Source: Bacteroides oleiciplenus YIT 12058
Lineage (GTDB): Bacteria > Bacteroidota > Bacteroidia > Bacteroidales > Bacteroidaceae
NCBI RefSeq assembly: GCF_000315485.1
Contig: NZ_JH992940.1
Location: 603,574 to 667,573 of the forward strand
Direction: 5' to 3'
Length of the DNA: 64,000 nt
The notes beneath the pieces are model-generated. The model was given only the letters and a program-made list of their open reading frames with translations, had not been told where the DNA came from and made no database searches. The position numbers were made by a program, and so were the translations under genes. This document shows positions 27,318 through 35,139 of this stretch, piece by piece (position 1 is the first letter of the stretch; every line of letters begins with the position of its first letter).

Positions 27318-28262
27318 TTAATCTATATAACGATAATCTCTAAAATATTCAACTATCCGGTGTAAACCGTCTTCCAGTTCAATAGTTGGCTGCCAATTTA
27401 GCTTTTTCTTTGCCAACGTAATATCCGGCTGCCGTTGTTTAGGGTCATCATGCGGAAGTGGTTTGAATACCAACTTCGACTTAGAGCCCGTCAACTGAAT
27501 CACTTTTTCTGCCAACTCAAGGATGGAAAATTCATTTGGATTTCCAAGGTTCACCGGACCGATAAATTCGTCTTCCGTATTCATCATCCGCACCATACCT
27601 TCTATCAAATCATCAATATACTGAAAGCTGCGCGTCTGATCTCCGGTTCCATAGATTGTTATATCACGGTTCTTCAATGCCTGAACAACAAAATTAGAAA
27701 CCACTCTTCCATCATTCGGCAACATTCGCGAACCATAGGTGTTAAAGATACGAATAATTTTAATTCGAATGTTATTTTGCCGATGATAATCCATAAACAA
27801 AGTTTCTGCACAACGCTTCCCTTCATCATAACAAGACCGGGGGCCGATTGGATTTACATTCCCCCAATAACTTTCTACCTGAGGATGCACTACCGGATCT
27901 CCGTATATCTCACTTGTCGAGGCTTGCAAAATCTTAGCATTTGTTTTCTTAGCCAATCCTAACATATTAATAGCTCCCAATACGGAAGTCTTAATCGTTT
28001 TGATTGCATCATATTGGTAATGTATAGGTGATGCAGGACAAGCCAAATTATAAATCTCATCAAGCGATTCAGCATGATAGGGGAACTCCACATCATGATT
28101 TACAAACTCAAAATGAGCATTGCCTTTCAGATGTTCTATGTTCGCCTCTGCACCGGTAAATAGATTGTCCAGGCAAATAACATGATGCCCTTCGTTAACC
28201 AACCGTGTGCATAGGTGTGACCCTATAAAACCGGCACCTCCGCTTACCAATATATTTTTCAT
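27318..28262 (-). CDS. UDP-glucuronate decarboxylase (UDP-xylose synthase), SDR family
   Basis: 314 residues, an extended short-chain dehydrogenase. GGAGFIGSH at 8-16 is the NAD-binding loop and SCYDEGKR near 142-149 holds the catalytic Tyr and Lys. The [11 protein letters not shown] context, [10 protein letters not shown] and [18 protein letters not shown] are characteristic of UDP-glucuronate decarboxylase rather than UDP-glucose 4-epimerase. The product UDP-xylose would feed surface glycan synthesis. It has a very good promoter upstream (28319-28349) and heads a two-gene unit with the hybrid kinase. Confidence 0.9.
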   Translation of the reverse strand: MKNILVSGGAGFIGSHLCTRLVNEGHHVICLDNLFTGAEANIEHLKGNAHFEFVNHDVEFPYHAESLDEIYNLACPASPIHYQYDAIKTIKTSVLGAINMLGLAKKTNAKILQASTSEIYGDPVVHPQVESYWGNVNPIGPRSCYDEGKRCAETLFMDYHRQNNIRIKIIRIFNTYGSRMLPNDGRVVSNFVVQALKNRDITIYGTGDQTRSFQYIDDLIEGMVRMMNTEDEFIGPVNLGNPNEFSILELAEKVIQLTGSKSKLVFKPLPHDDPKQRQPDITLAKKKLNWQPTIELEDGLHRIVEYFRDYRYID

Positions 28263-28318
28263 GTAAGTATTTTATAATGTCCAAAGACTTAAGAAACCTG
28301 TTCATTTGTTTATGTTGG

Positions 28319-28349
28319 CAAAAGTAGGAGATTTGGTTAACTTATGCAA
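28319..28349 (-). promoter_or_regulatory. Promoter of the UDP-glucuronate decarboxylase gene
   Basis: On the minus strand, TTG (28349-28347), a 20-base spacer and TACTTTTG (28326-28319) lie ~57 bases before the start codon. Confidence 0.75.
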
Positions 28350-28425
28350 GTTTGTAACAAGATATTTCACTTGTTAACGAGAACAAATGAATATAATAGA
28401 AATAAAAACGCCTCAAATGGTCTTT

Positions 28426-28959
28426 TTATTCTTCCGGAACCGGTGTTTCAATCGGATTTGGGATACTAAAATTCTTATCCGAAAATAAATCTGCCAAACC
28501 GGAAATCTGCTTCAGGCGAAGTAGTTCGTCCTTGTCCATGCCAATATTTTTCATTATCCACTGGTCAGACATCCCCGCTTTATCCAACTCAGCCACAATG
28601 TGGCACATCAACTCAATATTATGCGAACCTCGTGCACGGTTATGTCGGATGGTGGATGCCATGCGGTTGGACAATTCCTTATCGATCACCACAACAGGCA
28701 ACAGACCGTTTTCCCGTTGATAGATACGCTTGGAACTTCTCAATACACTATAGCGATGATAGCCGTCCACCAGTATATAGCGGTCCGTTTCATTATCATA
28801 ATAGCATACGCAAGGCATCGTAAAGCCGTCCTCCCAAATAGAAAGTTCCAGTAGTTTCATCTCTGGTGGCGCCACAATGTTGGGATTATAATCATTCGCC
28901 ACGATTTTCTCCACCGGCACAGCCTTCACAGCATATACCGGACTTAAATCTACACTCAT
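28426..28959 (-). CDS. IbrB-like ParB/sulfiredoxin-fold protein
   Basis: 177 residues with one ParB N-terminal-type domain. PVEKIVANDYNPN at 15-27 and YILVDGYHRYSVL at 61-73 are the two defining boxes, with GYHR at 66-69 in place of the ParB G-E-R-R type. RHNRARGSH at 105-113 is the third conserved box. A short helical tail follows, and there is no centromere-binding partner or parA nearby. The start overlaps the stop of the IbrA-like gene (ATGA), so they are translationally coupled. This ParB/PP-loop pair matches IbrB/IbrA, described as coactivators in E. coli. Biochemically it could be a nuclease, ATPase or CTP-dependent switch; I cannot decide. Confidence 0.75.
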   Translation of the reverse strand: MSVDLSPVYAVKAVPVEKIVANDYNPNIVAPPEMKLLELSIWEDGFTMPCVCYYDNETDRYILVDGYHRYSVLRSSKRIYQRENGLLPVVVIDKELSNRMASTIRHNRARGSHNIELMCHIVAELDKAGMSDQWIMKNIGMDKDELLRLKQISGLADLFSDKNFSIPNPIETPVPEE

Positions 28960-30248
28960 AACATCATATTTTTGAATTGTTCCATTATTTTATCTCTCTT
29001 ATAGGCTTCTTCCTTATTCAGGGCAAAGCCCATGTATTTACAGGCATGATCGTTCTTCAAGATACACACACACATTCTCTTGTAAGTTGGAATCTCACGG
29101 AATTCAGAGATTTCAATGTCATCCAGATAATCCATTTTTACCGGTTTCTTATGCGTTTTGTAATTGGTAGTGTTCACCACTTCCAATGACACACCGGCTT
29201 TTAAGAGTTTCTGAATTGTCTCCTCACTAAGACAACCACCTTTAGTACGCCAGAATTCAATGCTAACAGTTAGTTTTTTCAGGTAATTACGTCGGGTGTC
29301 TTCTGGCAACGTAGATAGCAGGAATTGCATAAACTCCTTCCAAGTATAGCCTTTCGGTAAACGAACACTCTGCCACCCCATGGCATGCGTTCCGCCATAG
29401 ATGCCGGTAAAGTTCACTCCGTTGACGCGCCCCACCATTTTACCCCAAGTTGAGGGATCGATCACTTTATAAAGACGGAGGCTCTCTTGAGCTTCACAAA
29501 GAAAAGGACTTGCCACACGCTGACGTTCAATGTTTACACCGGCTTTATAGTATAAATCATATAAATGATTATAATCCCAACCGAACTTTCCATTGGCTGT
29601 CCAAATATCCGTTGTTTTCCAGTCATAAATAGGATAAGCATTGAAGATATCATTCCCGATTTTAGAAGTCCACCGATAATTATGGTACATCTGATATTTC
29701 CGGGCAAGGTGGATACTACGCCAGCGGTTAAAACTCTCTTGCGTACGAATACCTATAAGAAAACAGGAACGGACTGCATCTTTCTTCTGATGCAGCCACT
29801 TGGCAAAATGCATCTGGAATTCATAATCCCACATTGCATCGGTATAGAAAGGAAAGTCATCTACAGTCATGCACCCCGCCGACATTTTCCGCACCCATAT
29901 GTCTCTCATTTCCGGATCCCAAGGACGCCAATAACTCTGATGCATGGATGTGCACGTAGTTACTTTAAAAGGGACACATACTCGATACACATCTACTATA
30001 TCCTTATTAGCTTCCAAAATACGGTCCACATAGTCAATAGTCATGCTATATTGAATTTCATAATCCATATGGTAGACACAGAGTTTCCGTTTCAAATTAT
30101 TGCGCCGGATATAATCGATACACAAGTTCAGCAATACACCACTATCTTTTCCGCCTGAAAAAGAGACGCAAATATTATCAAACTCTTTGAAAATAATATC
30201 CAAGCGTTCTTCTGCTAACTCATATACATTCTTCTGAGGTTCTGCCAT
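28956..30248 (-). CDS. IbrA-like PAPS-reductase-family PP-loop protein (DUF3440)
   Basis: 430 residues. SGGKDSG at 31-37 is the PP-loop ATP-binding motif of the PAPS reductase/ATP sulfurylase superfamily, also used by DndC in DNA phosphorothioation. DDFPFYTDAMWDYEFQMHFA and GIRTQESFNRWR near residues 125-165 are typical of the DUF3440/IbrA subfamily. A genuine PAPS reductase would be smaller and end in a redox Cys box, which is not seen. It is the middle gene of a tight three-gene unit (2-base gap before, 4-base overlap after). Ligand and product are unknown. Confidence 0.8.
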   Translation of the reverse strand: MAEPQKNVYELAEERLDIIFKEFDNICVSFSGGKDSGVLLNLCIDYIRRNNLKRKLCVYHMDYEIQYSMTIDYVDRILEANKDIVDVYRVCVPFKVTTCTSMHQSYWRPWDPEMRDIWVRKMSAGCMTVDDFPFYTDAMWDYEFQMHFAKWLHQKKDAVRSCFLIGIRTQESFNRWRSIHLARKYQMYHNYRWTSKIGNDIFNAYPIYDWKTTDIWTANGKFGWDYNHLYDLYYKAGVNIERQRVASPFLCEAQESLRLYKVIDPSTWGKMVGRVNGVNFTGIYGGTHAMGWQSVRLPKGYTWKEFMQFLLSTLPEDTRRNYLKKLTVSIEFWRTKGGCLSEETIQKLLKAGVSLEVVNTTNYKTHKKPVKMDYLDDIEISEFREIPTYKRMCVCILKNDHACKYMGFALNKEEAYKRDKIMEQFKNMML

Positions 30249-30250
30249 TT

Positions 30251-30646
30251 CTACTTCTCCTTATTCATTTTCACATAGCGCCGCCATGTCTTCTCTACAG
30301 AAAACCCCAGCTCCTGAAATGTAGTTTGATGTTCGATAAACGTAACTGAACTTAATTGTTTGTCTTCATCTATGCTGGCAATAACCTTCTCTAAAAGAGT
30401 TTTCAACACCTCAGCATTATTCTCCTTTATATAGTAGTTATTAATAACTACCTCCCGCTTCCTATATTCCAACGGAAGAAAACCTACCACATCTTTCCCA
30501 TCTACTGCAACAAACCATACAAAACTTTCCGACGTACGAAAAGGATAATTATAGTTCTGTTTCAATACTTCAGGATTCATAACCAAGGGAGCAACAAGTT
30601 GGTATAACCGTTTCTCCGTACCTTTTAATTCTACTATTTGTGTCAT
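30251..30646 (-). CDS. Small GNAT-like acetyltransferase in the IbrAB cassette
   Basis: 131 residues. SFVWFVAVDGKDVVGFLPLE near residues 42-61 and VTFIEHQTTFQELGFSVEKT near 101-120 look like GNAT strands around the acetyl-CoA pocket, but no clear Q-x-x-G-x-G/A loop is visible, so the family call is tentative. It is first in the operon, separated by 2 bases from the IbrA-like gene. A well-formed promoter lies 57-86 bases upstream. Fixed linkage would imply that it acts on or with the IbrAB pair, possibly acylating a partner; that is inference. Confidence 0.55.
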   Translation of the reverse strand: MTQIVELKGTEKRLYQLVAPLVMNPEVLKQNYNYPFRTSESFVWFVAVDGKDVVGFLPLEYRKREVVINNYYIKENNAEVLKTLLEKVIASIDEDKQLSSVTFIEHQTTFQELGFSVEKTWRRYVKMNKEK

Positions 30647-30702
30647 AGCCGATTATTATTTATTATGGTTTGAGTTCATATTCCCAAATAAAATAGTGCA
30701 GA

Positions 30703-30732
30703 CAAAAGTAAATAAAAAAAGAATATGGACAA
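30703..30732 (-). promoter_or_regulatory. Promoter of the IbrAB cassette
   Basis: On the minus strand, TTG (30732-30730), a 19-base spacer and TACTTTTG (30710-30703) precede the three-gene unit by ~57 bases. Confidence 0.7.
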
Positions 30733-30814
30733 CTACTATTGAAATAAAAAATAGATAAAATTATAAATAGAAAACTATCGTTCTCTTAAACTACAGTATA
30801 GATTCCTAAATATG

Positions 30815-30923
30815 GTTACTATAACATTGTCGAAAAATCCTATAAAAGCGTAGTCTGATAATAGCGCATCTATAATCATTGCGTCAAGCTTAGCCTAAAA
30901 ATGTAACAGATGGTTATAGTAAC
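30815..30923. repeat. 11-bp inverted repeat pair
   Basis: GTTACTATAAC (30815-30825) recurs inverted as GTTATAGTAAC (30913-30923), separated by 87 bases. No promoter motif lies between them on either strand. Confidence 0.45.
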
Positions 30924-31041
30924 TAATTTTCGATTATCTGCAGAAACATACACTGATAAAATAGTTTTGTTATAACCCGTTGGCATAATTAATGTTTTCT
31001 TCCTCGTGTCTGTAAGGACTCAAGACCGGGTTCTATCCACA

Positions 31042-31133
31042 CCTGCCCCGTATCTGGTCCGTACCTGCTCCGTAGCAAATTCGGTTTGAGGTACCTTTAA
31101 CCGAATTTGCTACGGAGCAGATACGGACCAGAT
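31042..31133. repeat. 35-bp inverted repeat with embedded 11-base tandem repeats
   Basis: 31052-31086 pairs with 31099-31133 with a single mismatch around a 12-base loop (TGAGGTACCTTT). The left arm grows out of three 11-base tandem units: CCTGCCCCGTA, TCTGGTCCGTA and CCTGCTCCGTA (31042-31074). The GC-rich hairpin stands in an AT-rich gap, far from either gene end, so it is not an obvious terminator. Confidence 0.8.
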
Positions 31134-31560
31134 ATCTATTTGATATATTCCTGACTAAAGCCACGCCAACAGCTAATTCCGCCAACAGGTTGTTATACTC
31201 TTTTTGTTCTGTTTTTCCTGTCTCTCCCCACCCGAACAATATCAAAACCGTATTAGCTCCGTATCCTTACGCTTGGACTTGGTACGGTGAGGGGCATGGG
31301 ATTACTCTATTAGTTACTCCAACAAGCCATAACCTCCCAATTGTAAAAGGGAAATCAACCCAATGGAAAACTTAATAAATATTGTAATCAATACAAAATT
31401 GGATAAAAATCATAAAAATGTGCCCCTTAGGATAATTTCTCTTAGAAAATATGACAATAACTAAAAACTTTCTTAAGCAACTAATGTTGTAATGATTCCA
31501 ACTAGACGTACGTAAACTATTGGTTATGGAAAAATTTATAAACATCTATTTTTTGAAGAT

Positions 31561-32763
31561 ATGAAAATTAAACAGTTATTATTAGCAGGAGTTGCAAGCA
31601 TGACATTATTCTCTTGCAGCGATAAAGAAGATATTTCCGTTTCACAGGACGAAATAAAATCTCTTTCAGTATCCTTGGGTGGAGTTGAGACAAGAGCTTC
31701 TACTCCATCGGACATCATCACATCAGACATTAAGAATGTGAGTAGTGTATTAATCAACCTAACCGACATCAATGGAAAAATAATAACTTCCAAATCAGTT
31801 ACCAAAGATGAAGTTATGGACTCTGAATGGAATAAACTTACTGATCCGGCAAAAGGATTGAAATTTATAAATATACCTCGGGCAGTTTCTAAAGTATATA
31901 TTTACGGAAATCCGGGAAACGCAGTAAACAACAATGTAATCAACACCAAACTCGCAGACCAACAAGGCAGTGGAGTACTTTATTACGGTATGGATGACGA
32001 TTTGACGCCTATACAAAACGAACCGATTAACCCAACCCCGACATCCGGGAAAACATATACGGCGGTAGTAACTATAGCTCCTATCGTGGCCCGTCTGCAA
32101 ATCACGAAAATCTCATTCAAAAATGCAGGTAATTTCGATTTTACCCGAAATATTGATGGAGTGGACAAAAAAGCAACTATTAGTTGGACGGGATTCACCG
32201 GAAATGTAAAAGGTCTATATATGAACAACTTCTATAATGACTACAAGCATCCGGGAACAATGGAAAACCTGTTCCTTAATCCTACATTTGACGGACATAT
32301 CCAGAATGGCATGTGGACTTTTGGTACTAACCCGGTAATAGATGCAGCTTCATTTGCAAGTTACTCCATCTATAATGCAGATGGTACATATGGTAATCTG
32401 CCACTAAACTTAGCAGGTAAATGTTATGCTTTCAACTTCTTCCCCGGTACAGTAATACCACAGTTGCATCTGGATCTTGCCGATTTGCAAATTACAGATC
32501 TTAAATCAAGCAACACAGAGGTATTTAACCCCGAATTAGCAAACAGTGCCCGTTTTGCCAATATAGTAAAATATTATAAAGATATTAATACAGAGATGAC
32601 AGCAGCTGATTTCAAGCCAGGTACACTTTATAATATGGAAATAGAGCTAATTCCAATGCTGGACAACGACTTGGGAAATGTGCAATACAATGTGCTCGTA
32701 AAAGTCACTATCGCTCCGTGGAATGAAGAAACAATCACTCCGGGATTTGATCTGGAACAATAA
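31561..32763 (+). CDS. Fimbrillin-type lipoprotein, first gene of fimbrial operon 1
   Basis: 400 residues. Lipoprotein signal MKIKQLLLAGVASMTLFSC with lipidated Cys-19. VETRAS places an Arg-45 cleavage-like site where FimA/Mfa1 precursors are trimmed by an Arg-specific protease, exposing a groove for donor-strand polymerisation. The rest alternates strands (VSSVLINLTDINGKIITSK, KVYIYGNPGN) and ends in VTIAPWNEETITPGF, a terminal strand pattern shared with the other subunits. It is the best candidate for the stalk subunit of this operon. Seven genes follow in one direction with gaps of 7-30 bases. Confidence 0.75.
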   Translation: MKIKQLLLAGVASMTLFSCSDKEDISVSQDEIKSLSVSLGGVETRASTPSDIITSDIKNVSSVLINLTDINGKIITSKSVTKDEVMDSEWNKLTDPAKGLKFINIPRAVSKVYIYGNPGNAVNNNVINTKLADQQGSGVLYYGMDDDLTPIQNEPINPTPTSGKTYTAVVTIAPIVARLQITKISFKNAGNFDFTRNIDGVDKKATISWTGFTGNVKGLYMNNFYNDYKHPGTMENLFLNPTFDGHIQNGMWTFGTNPVIDAASFASYSIYNADGTYGNLPLNLAGKCYAFNFFPGTVIPQLHLDLADLQITDLKSSNTEVFNPELANSARFANIVKYYKDINTEMTAADFKPGTLYNMEIELIPMLDNDLGNVQYNVLVKVTIAPWNEETITPGFDLEQ

Positions 32764-32790
32764 GTTTCGGCAATAATCAAAACAATGGAT

Positions 32791-33666
32791 ATGAAAAAGG
32801 CAATAATTCTATACATCCTGTTACTGGTAACAGTGACAGGGTGTATTAAAGAAAATCTGGATGATTGTGAGACAACTTTGTACTTCAGCTACCTGGGCGA
32901 CGAGACAAAGGAAATCTTTCCTCAGAAAATAGAAAAGGTAGATATGTATATATACAATCAAAACAATGTGTGTGTGCAGAAAGCAGTTCTCAACCGGAAA
33001 GAACTCGACCGCCAACGCGGAACTACCTTGAATTTGCCAAGCGGTCAATATCATGTAGTGTGCTGGGGGAATTCCCTCAATGATACAAGAATAAATGAAG
33101 GGTCTTCTCTGAAAAACAATATAGTCGGAGCCCCCCATTATTTTACGAAAGAACTGATAACGACTAATGACAGTCTCTATTTTGGAGAAAGAGAGATTAC
33201 AATCACCAATGAAAGCTATAGAACTGACACCGTTCATTTCAGCAGTGCGCATATAAAAATGCGGATAGAGCTGGAAGGATTGGACGCAGTTAACAATACG
33301 CGCGCAGCAGTTTCACCCATCAGTATAGAGGTGGGAAATCTGAGCTCAACCGTAGACTTTACCAAAACGTTTTCGAATGAGCGCATCTCATATTTCCCGT
33401 TAGTCAACTTTGATTCCGGCATACAAAAGTTTGGAGCAAAGTTCAACGTGCTACGATTTAATAATGATAATGAAGTATATCTGCGATTGCATGACAATCT
33501 GGCAAATAAGGAGCTATACACCATGCAACTGAAGGACTTCATGAAAGAAAATAACATTGCTGTGGACGGCATTAACGAAGCAACGATAGGTATCCGTATT
33601 CGTTTTAATGGAACTGCCATCACAGTGAAACCCTGGGACGAAGAAGTGATCAGACCGGGGCTATAA
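32791..33666 (+). CDS. FimB/Mfa2-type fimbrial anchor lipoprotein
   Basis: 291 residues from Met at 32791 (an ATG two codons earlier, 32785, is also possible). Lipidation would fall on the Cys of VTVTGC. The next residues give C-IKENLDD-C, a second Cys eight residues on, which is the mark of the FimB/Mfa2 family and recurs as CISDDLSDC in operon 2. VDMYIYNQNNVCV and GQYHVVCWGN are family strands. No TRA-type cleavage motif is present, as expected for an anchor that stays lipidated at the base and limits fimbrial length. It ends in ITVKPWDEEVIRPGL. Confidence 0.85.
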   Translation: MKKAIILYILLLVTVTGCIKENLDDCETTLYFSYLGDETKEIFPQKIEKVDMYIYNQNNVCVQKAVLNRKELDRQRGTTLNLPSGQYHVVCWGNSLNDTRINEGSSLKNNIVGAPHYFTKELITTNDSLYFGEREITITNESYRTDTVHFSSAHIKMRIELEGLDAVNNTRAAVSPISIEVGNLSSTVDFTKTFSNERISYFPLVNFDSGIQKFGAKFNVLRFNNDNEVYLRLHDNLANKELYTMQLKDFMKENNIAVDGINEATIGIRIRFNGTAITVKPWDEEVIRPGL

Positions 33667-33679
33667 CCCCTAATGTATT

Positions 33680-35131
33680 ATGAAGCTAAATATAAAATAT
33701 CGGTTCTATTGTTTACAATTATTTGTCGCGTCATTCTTGCTGTATTCTTGTAGTGAAAACGAGACACCGATATCAGAAACAACCAACGACCAAGCCCGGT
33801 TAAGTTTTCTAATCAAAACAGCCTCGGCAGACAAGGTCCTGGTAACCGGAGATGAAGGTAGTTTTTCCAGTCTGGCGCTTTATATATTCAATAAAGAGAG
33901 CCAGCAGCGTGAATATTCGGAACTTATTCCGGAGTTCACTCCGCAGAAGCTGCAAGAGTATTCACGTTCTGTCAACGTGTCTCCGCAGACCAAAATAATT
34001 TATGCGATTGCCAATTACAATGATCCGGACAAGGTGTTTTCTACTCCTGTCACTACCGATCTTACTTTGCAGCAACTCGAAAATCTGACTGCCACCAGCA
34101 ATACTTTGACCGACAGCAACCTTTTGATGATTGGAAAAAAGGAAGTCCAAGTTAATAGTGCAAATGTCGTTGCAGAAGTTCCTCTGGAACGGCTGGTTGC
34201 ACGAGTAGATATTTATATGTTCAAGAATCAGGAATTGGCAAGTTCAAATGTAGTCGTAACCTCCATCAAGTTGATAAATCAGGTACTTAATACTAATTGT
34301 GTGCTGGAAGACGTATCAATGCCTGCACCTATAACCCTGAGAAATGCCAATCATTTAATTCTAGGAGGAGATGGTTTGCAACTCATGCCATCCGATTTAT
34401 CTGGAATAACCCCGGATAAGGCGCACGCTTCATTCTATACTTACCGGAATATGGCTCCTAACGGTAAAGAGGATGCCAGTGCTCCTTATCTTCTGATAAC
34501 AGCTTCATTAGATGGGACAAATCGCACATATAAGGGTTATCTGACGGATCAGGGACAAACCATCAACAAGTATAGCTTATTGCATAACACAGTATATCGC
34601 GTCATAGCTATGCTCGATCATCCGGATAATTACTTGACTATAAAGACAACCCCTTATCCATGGGAAGTTGCCTATTCAGAAATCGGACAAGCGGTGACAG
34701 ATGGTGACTATCAGCTGCAACCTTATAATGGAAGCGACACAGGAGCTACCACAGGCATTGTACAGTTTCCATATATAAAGAATGGAGAAGCTCGAGATGA
34801 AACTTCATATGCCAGCTACAACTTTAGCCTGACAGCCCCCGCCGGTGCCGTATGGACAGCCACACTAACCAATGGCCTCGACTTCACTTTCGGATCAAAT
34901 GGCTCCGTTGATGGAACACAGACTGTTTCAAAAGGAATAGCCCGTAAAGAACCCTATGAAATAAAGATCGGGGCAACCAAACCTTGGAGTGGTACTTCCA
35001 AAAGCACCTATTTCTATATTACAGTGGGAGGCGTCAAACTAAAGATTAACCCGAAACAAAGTAACGATGCCCGTCAGTTTCCGGGTGATAACGACACGGA
35101 CATCTTAATCCGTCAAACTGAATATAAATAG
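33680..35131 (+). CDS. Large fimbrial subunit or accessory lipoprotein
   Basis: 483 residues. Lipoprotein signal ending LLYSC (Cys-24). RLSFLIKTASADKVLV replaces the usual Thr-Arg-Ala segment, so Arg-type processing is not obvious here, unlike in its neighbours. SLALYIFNKESQQREYSE and KIIYAIANYNDPDK are typical fimbrillin strands of the first domain. The C-terminal ~140 residues form a separate beta domain ending in IRQTEYK. It is probably a minor or tip-proximal subunit, though the exact position in the fibre is inference. Spacing is 13 bases from the anchor gene and 8 bases to the next. Confidence 0.65.
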   Translation: MKLNIKYRFYCLQLFVASFLLYSCSENETPISETTNDQARLSFLIKTASADKVLVTGDEGSFSSLALYIFNKESQQREYSELIPEFTPQKLQEYSRSVNVSPQTKIIYAIANYNDPDKVFSTPVTTDLTLQQLENLTATSNTLTDSNLLMIGKKEVQVNSANVVAEVPLERLVARVDIYMFKNQELASSNVVVTSIKLINQVLNTNCVLEDVSMPAPITLRNANHLILGGDGLQLMPSDLSGITPDKAHASFYTYRNMAPNGKEDASAPYLLITASLDGTNRTYKGYLTDQGQTINKYSLLHNTVYRVIAMLDHPDNYLTIKTTPYPWEVAYSEIGQAVTDGDYQLQPYNGSDTGATTGIVQFPYIKNGEARDETSYASYNFSLTAPAGAVWTATLTNGLDFTFGSNGSVDGTQTVSKGIARKEPYEIKIGATKPWSGTSKSTYFYITVGGVKLKINPKQSNDARQFPGDNDTDILIRQTEYK

Positions 35132-35139
35132 AATGAATT

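Larger units (their letters stand above)
30733..31560. other. Gene-free region between the IbrAB cassette and fimbrial operon 1
   Basis: About 830 bases have no convincing gene. The region holds an 11-bp inverted repeat pair (30815/30913), a 35-bp near-perfect inverted repeat with 11-base tandem units (31042-31133), and AGACGTACGT at 31504-31513. No standard TAnnTTTG promoter is seen in the last 300 bases before the fimbrillin start, which is odd for a seven-gene operon. TAGTTTTG at 30962-30969 fits only the -7 pattern. Confidence 0.55.

Noticed and set aside
28426..28959. A chromosome-partition ParB
   Set aside because: No ParA partner and no parS-like palindromes were seen. The GYHR and RHNRARGSH boxes fit IbrB-like proteins instead.
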